Shown: positions 63,822 to 64,000 of the stretch, in pieces
How positions within the stretch are numbered: the first letter of the stretch is position 1
Layout of the letters: each line of letters starts with the position of its first letter
NCBI GenBank assembly: GCA_964552015.1
Contig: CAZKFR010000005.1
Coordinates: forward strand, 27,316 to 91,315
Direction: 5' to 3'
DNA: 64,000 nt
Source of the DNA: Rhodocaloribacter sp964552015
Lineage (GTDB): Bacteria > Bacteroidota > Rhodothermia > Rhodothermales > ISCAR-4553
Made by a program: the position numbers and the translations under genes
Notes under the pieces: model-generated
What the model was told of the DNA's origin: nothing
Seen by the model: the letters and a program-made list of their open reading frames with translations, nothing else
Databases searched by the model: none

Positions 63822-63955
63822 GGATGACCGGAGGCGATGGCGTCATGCCGGCGGGGCGGATGCACTACGAGGCGTCCCGCCCCGCCGTCGTGCCGGACTC
63901 TCCCACGGGCCTCGCTCGGCCCTACGACACGACCACGTGTACACCCGAAAAAACG

Positions 63956-63987
63956 GGACGCCGACCGTCCTGCGACGACCGGCGTCC
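63956..63987. terminator. Possible hairpin near the window edge
   Basis: GGACGCCG and CGGCGTCC pair perfectly over 8 bp with a 16-base loop, about 135 bases after the receptor stop. A run of six As precedes it, but no T tract follows on the plus strand. Confidence 0.3.
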
Positions 63988-64000
63988 TACGAGGCTGCCC

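Overview
The window reads as a chromosomal segment of a GC-rich Bacteroidota, most like the Rhodothermia (Rhodothermus/Salinibacter side). The reasons are: a type A sorting domain of the type IX secretion system (T9SS) at the end of a secreted protein; TonB-dependent receptors with an N-terminal carboxypeptidase-regulatory-like domain; candidate promoters close to the Bacteroidota TTTG-N19-TAnnTTTG consensus; a eukaryote/archaea-type prolyl-tRNA synthetase; and strong G/C third-position use, which produces long antisense shadow frames. No tRNA, rRNA, CRISPR array, insertion sequence, prophage or replication origin was recognised. One 100-N assembly gap (3617-3716) breaks a repeat-rich lipoprotein gene.

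Left part (1-13.3 kb): the tail of tsaD, an AroQ chorismate mutase, mltG, a FadL-like outer-membrane protein, a Tyr-rich lipoprotein with 39/78-bp tandem repeats, proS, a TonB-dependent receptor, endonuclease V, a DUF5683-like membrane protein, a YraN-family nuclease-fold protein and a large T9SS-exported protein. Signalling block (13.3-19.8 kb): a minus-strand run of a GbsR/MarR-type regulator, a double-GAF histidine kinase and a receiver-only response regulator. It diverges from a SAM hydroxide adenosyltransferase and an unusual sigma-like protein fused to a membrane anchor and an extracytoplasmic domain. A second, membrane-bound histidine kinase converges on that gene.

Middle (19.9-36 kb): purA, a STAS-domain antagonist, secF and secD on the minus strand; a GT2/membrane glycosyltransferase pair; metA-metY; ctaA-ctaB for heme A synthesis, followed by an ABC exporter pair; and rlmN. 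Then (36-50 kb) a small membrane protein, a small beta-barrel, a HerA-like ATPase, an aldo/keto reductase, an MFS exporter, a glycoside hydrolase family 3/serine hydrolase fusion lipoprotein, a degenerate FmdB protein with a textbook bidirectional terminator, a glutaryl-CoA-dehydrogenase-like enzyme, a P1B-4-like metal ATPase, a small HTH protein and a lipoprotein joining a CH...HGD module to a SUMF1 domain.

The most coherent system is at 49.9-58.8 kb. A SorC-type regulator diverges across a perfect TGAAC/GTTCA operator from a tightly packed six-gene run, rhaI-rhaB-rhaEW-lutA-lutB-lutC. Read as a pathway it takes L-rhamnose to L-rhamnulose, then rhamnulose-1-phosphate, then DHAP plus L-lactaldehyde, then L-lactate, then pyruvate. 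The lactate oxidase module is thus wired directly behind the bifunctional aldolase/dehydrogenase. No rhamnose transporter or mutarotase is visible here. The window closes with a DUF389 membrane protein, a PPK2-type polyphosphate kinase and a second outer-membrane receptor carrying a Gly/Arg-rich loop.
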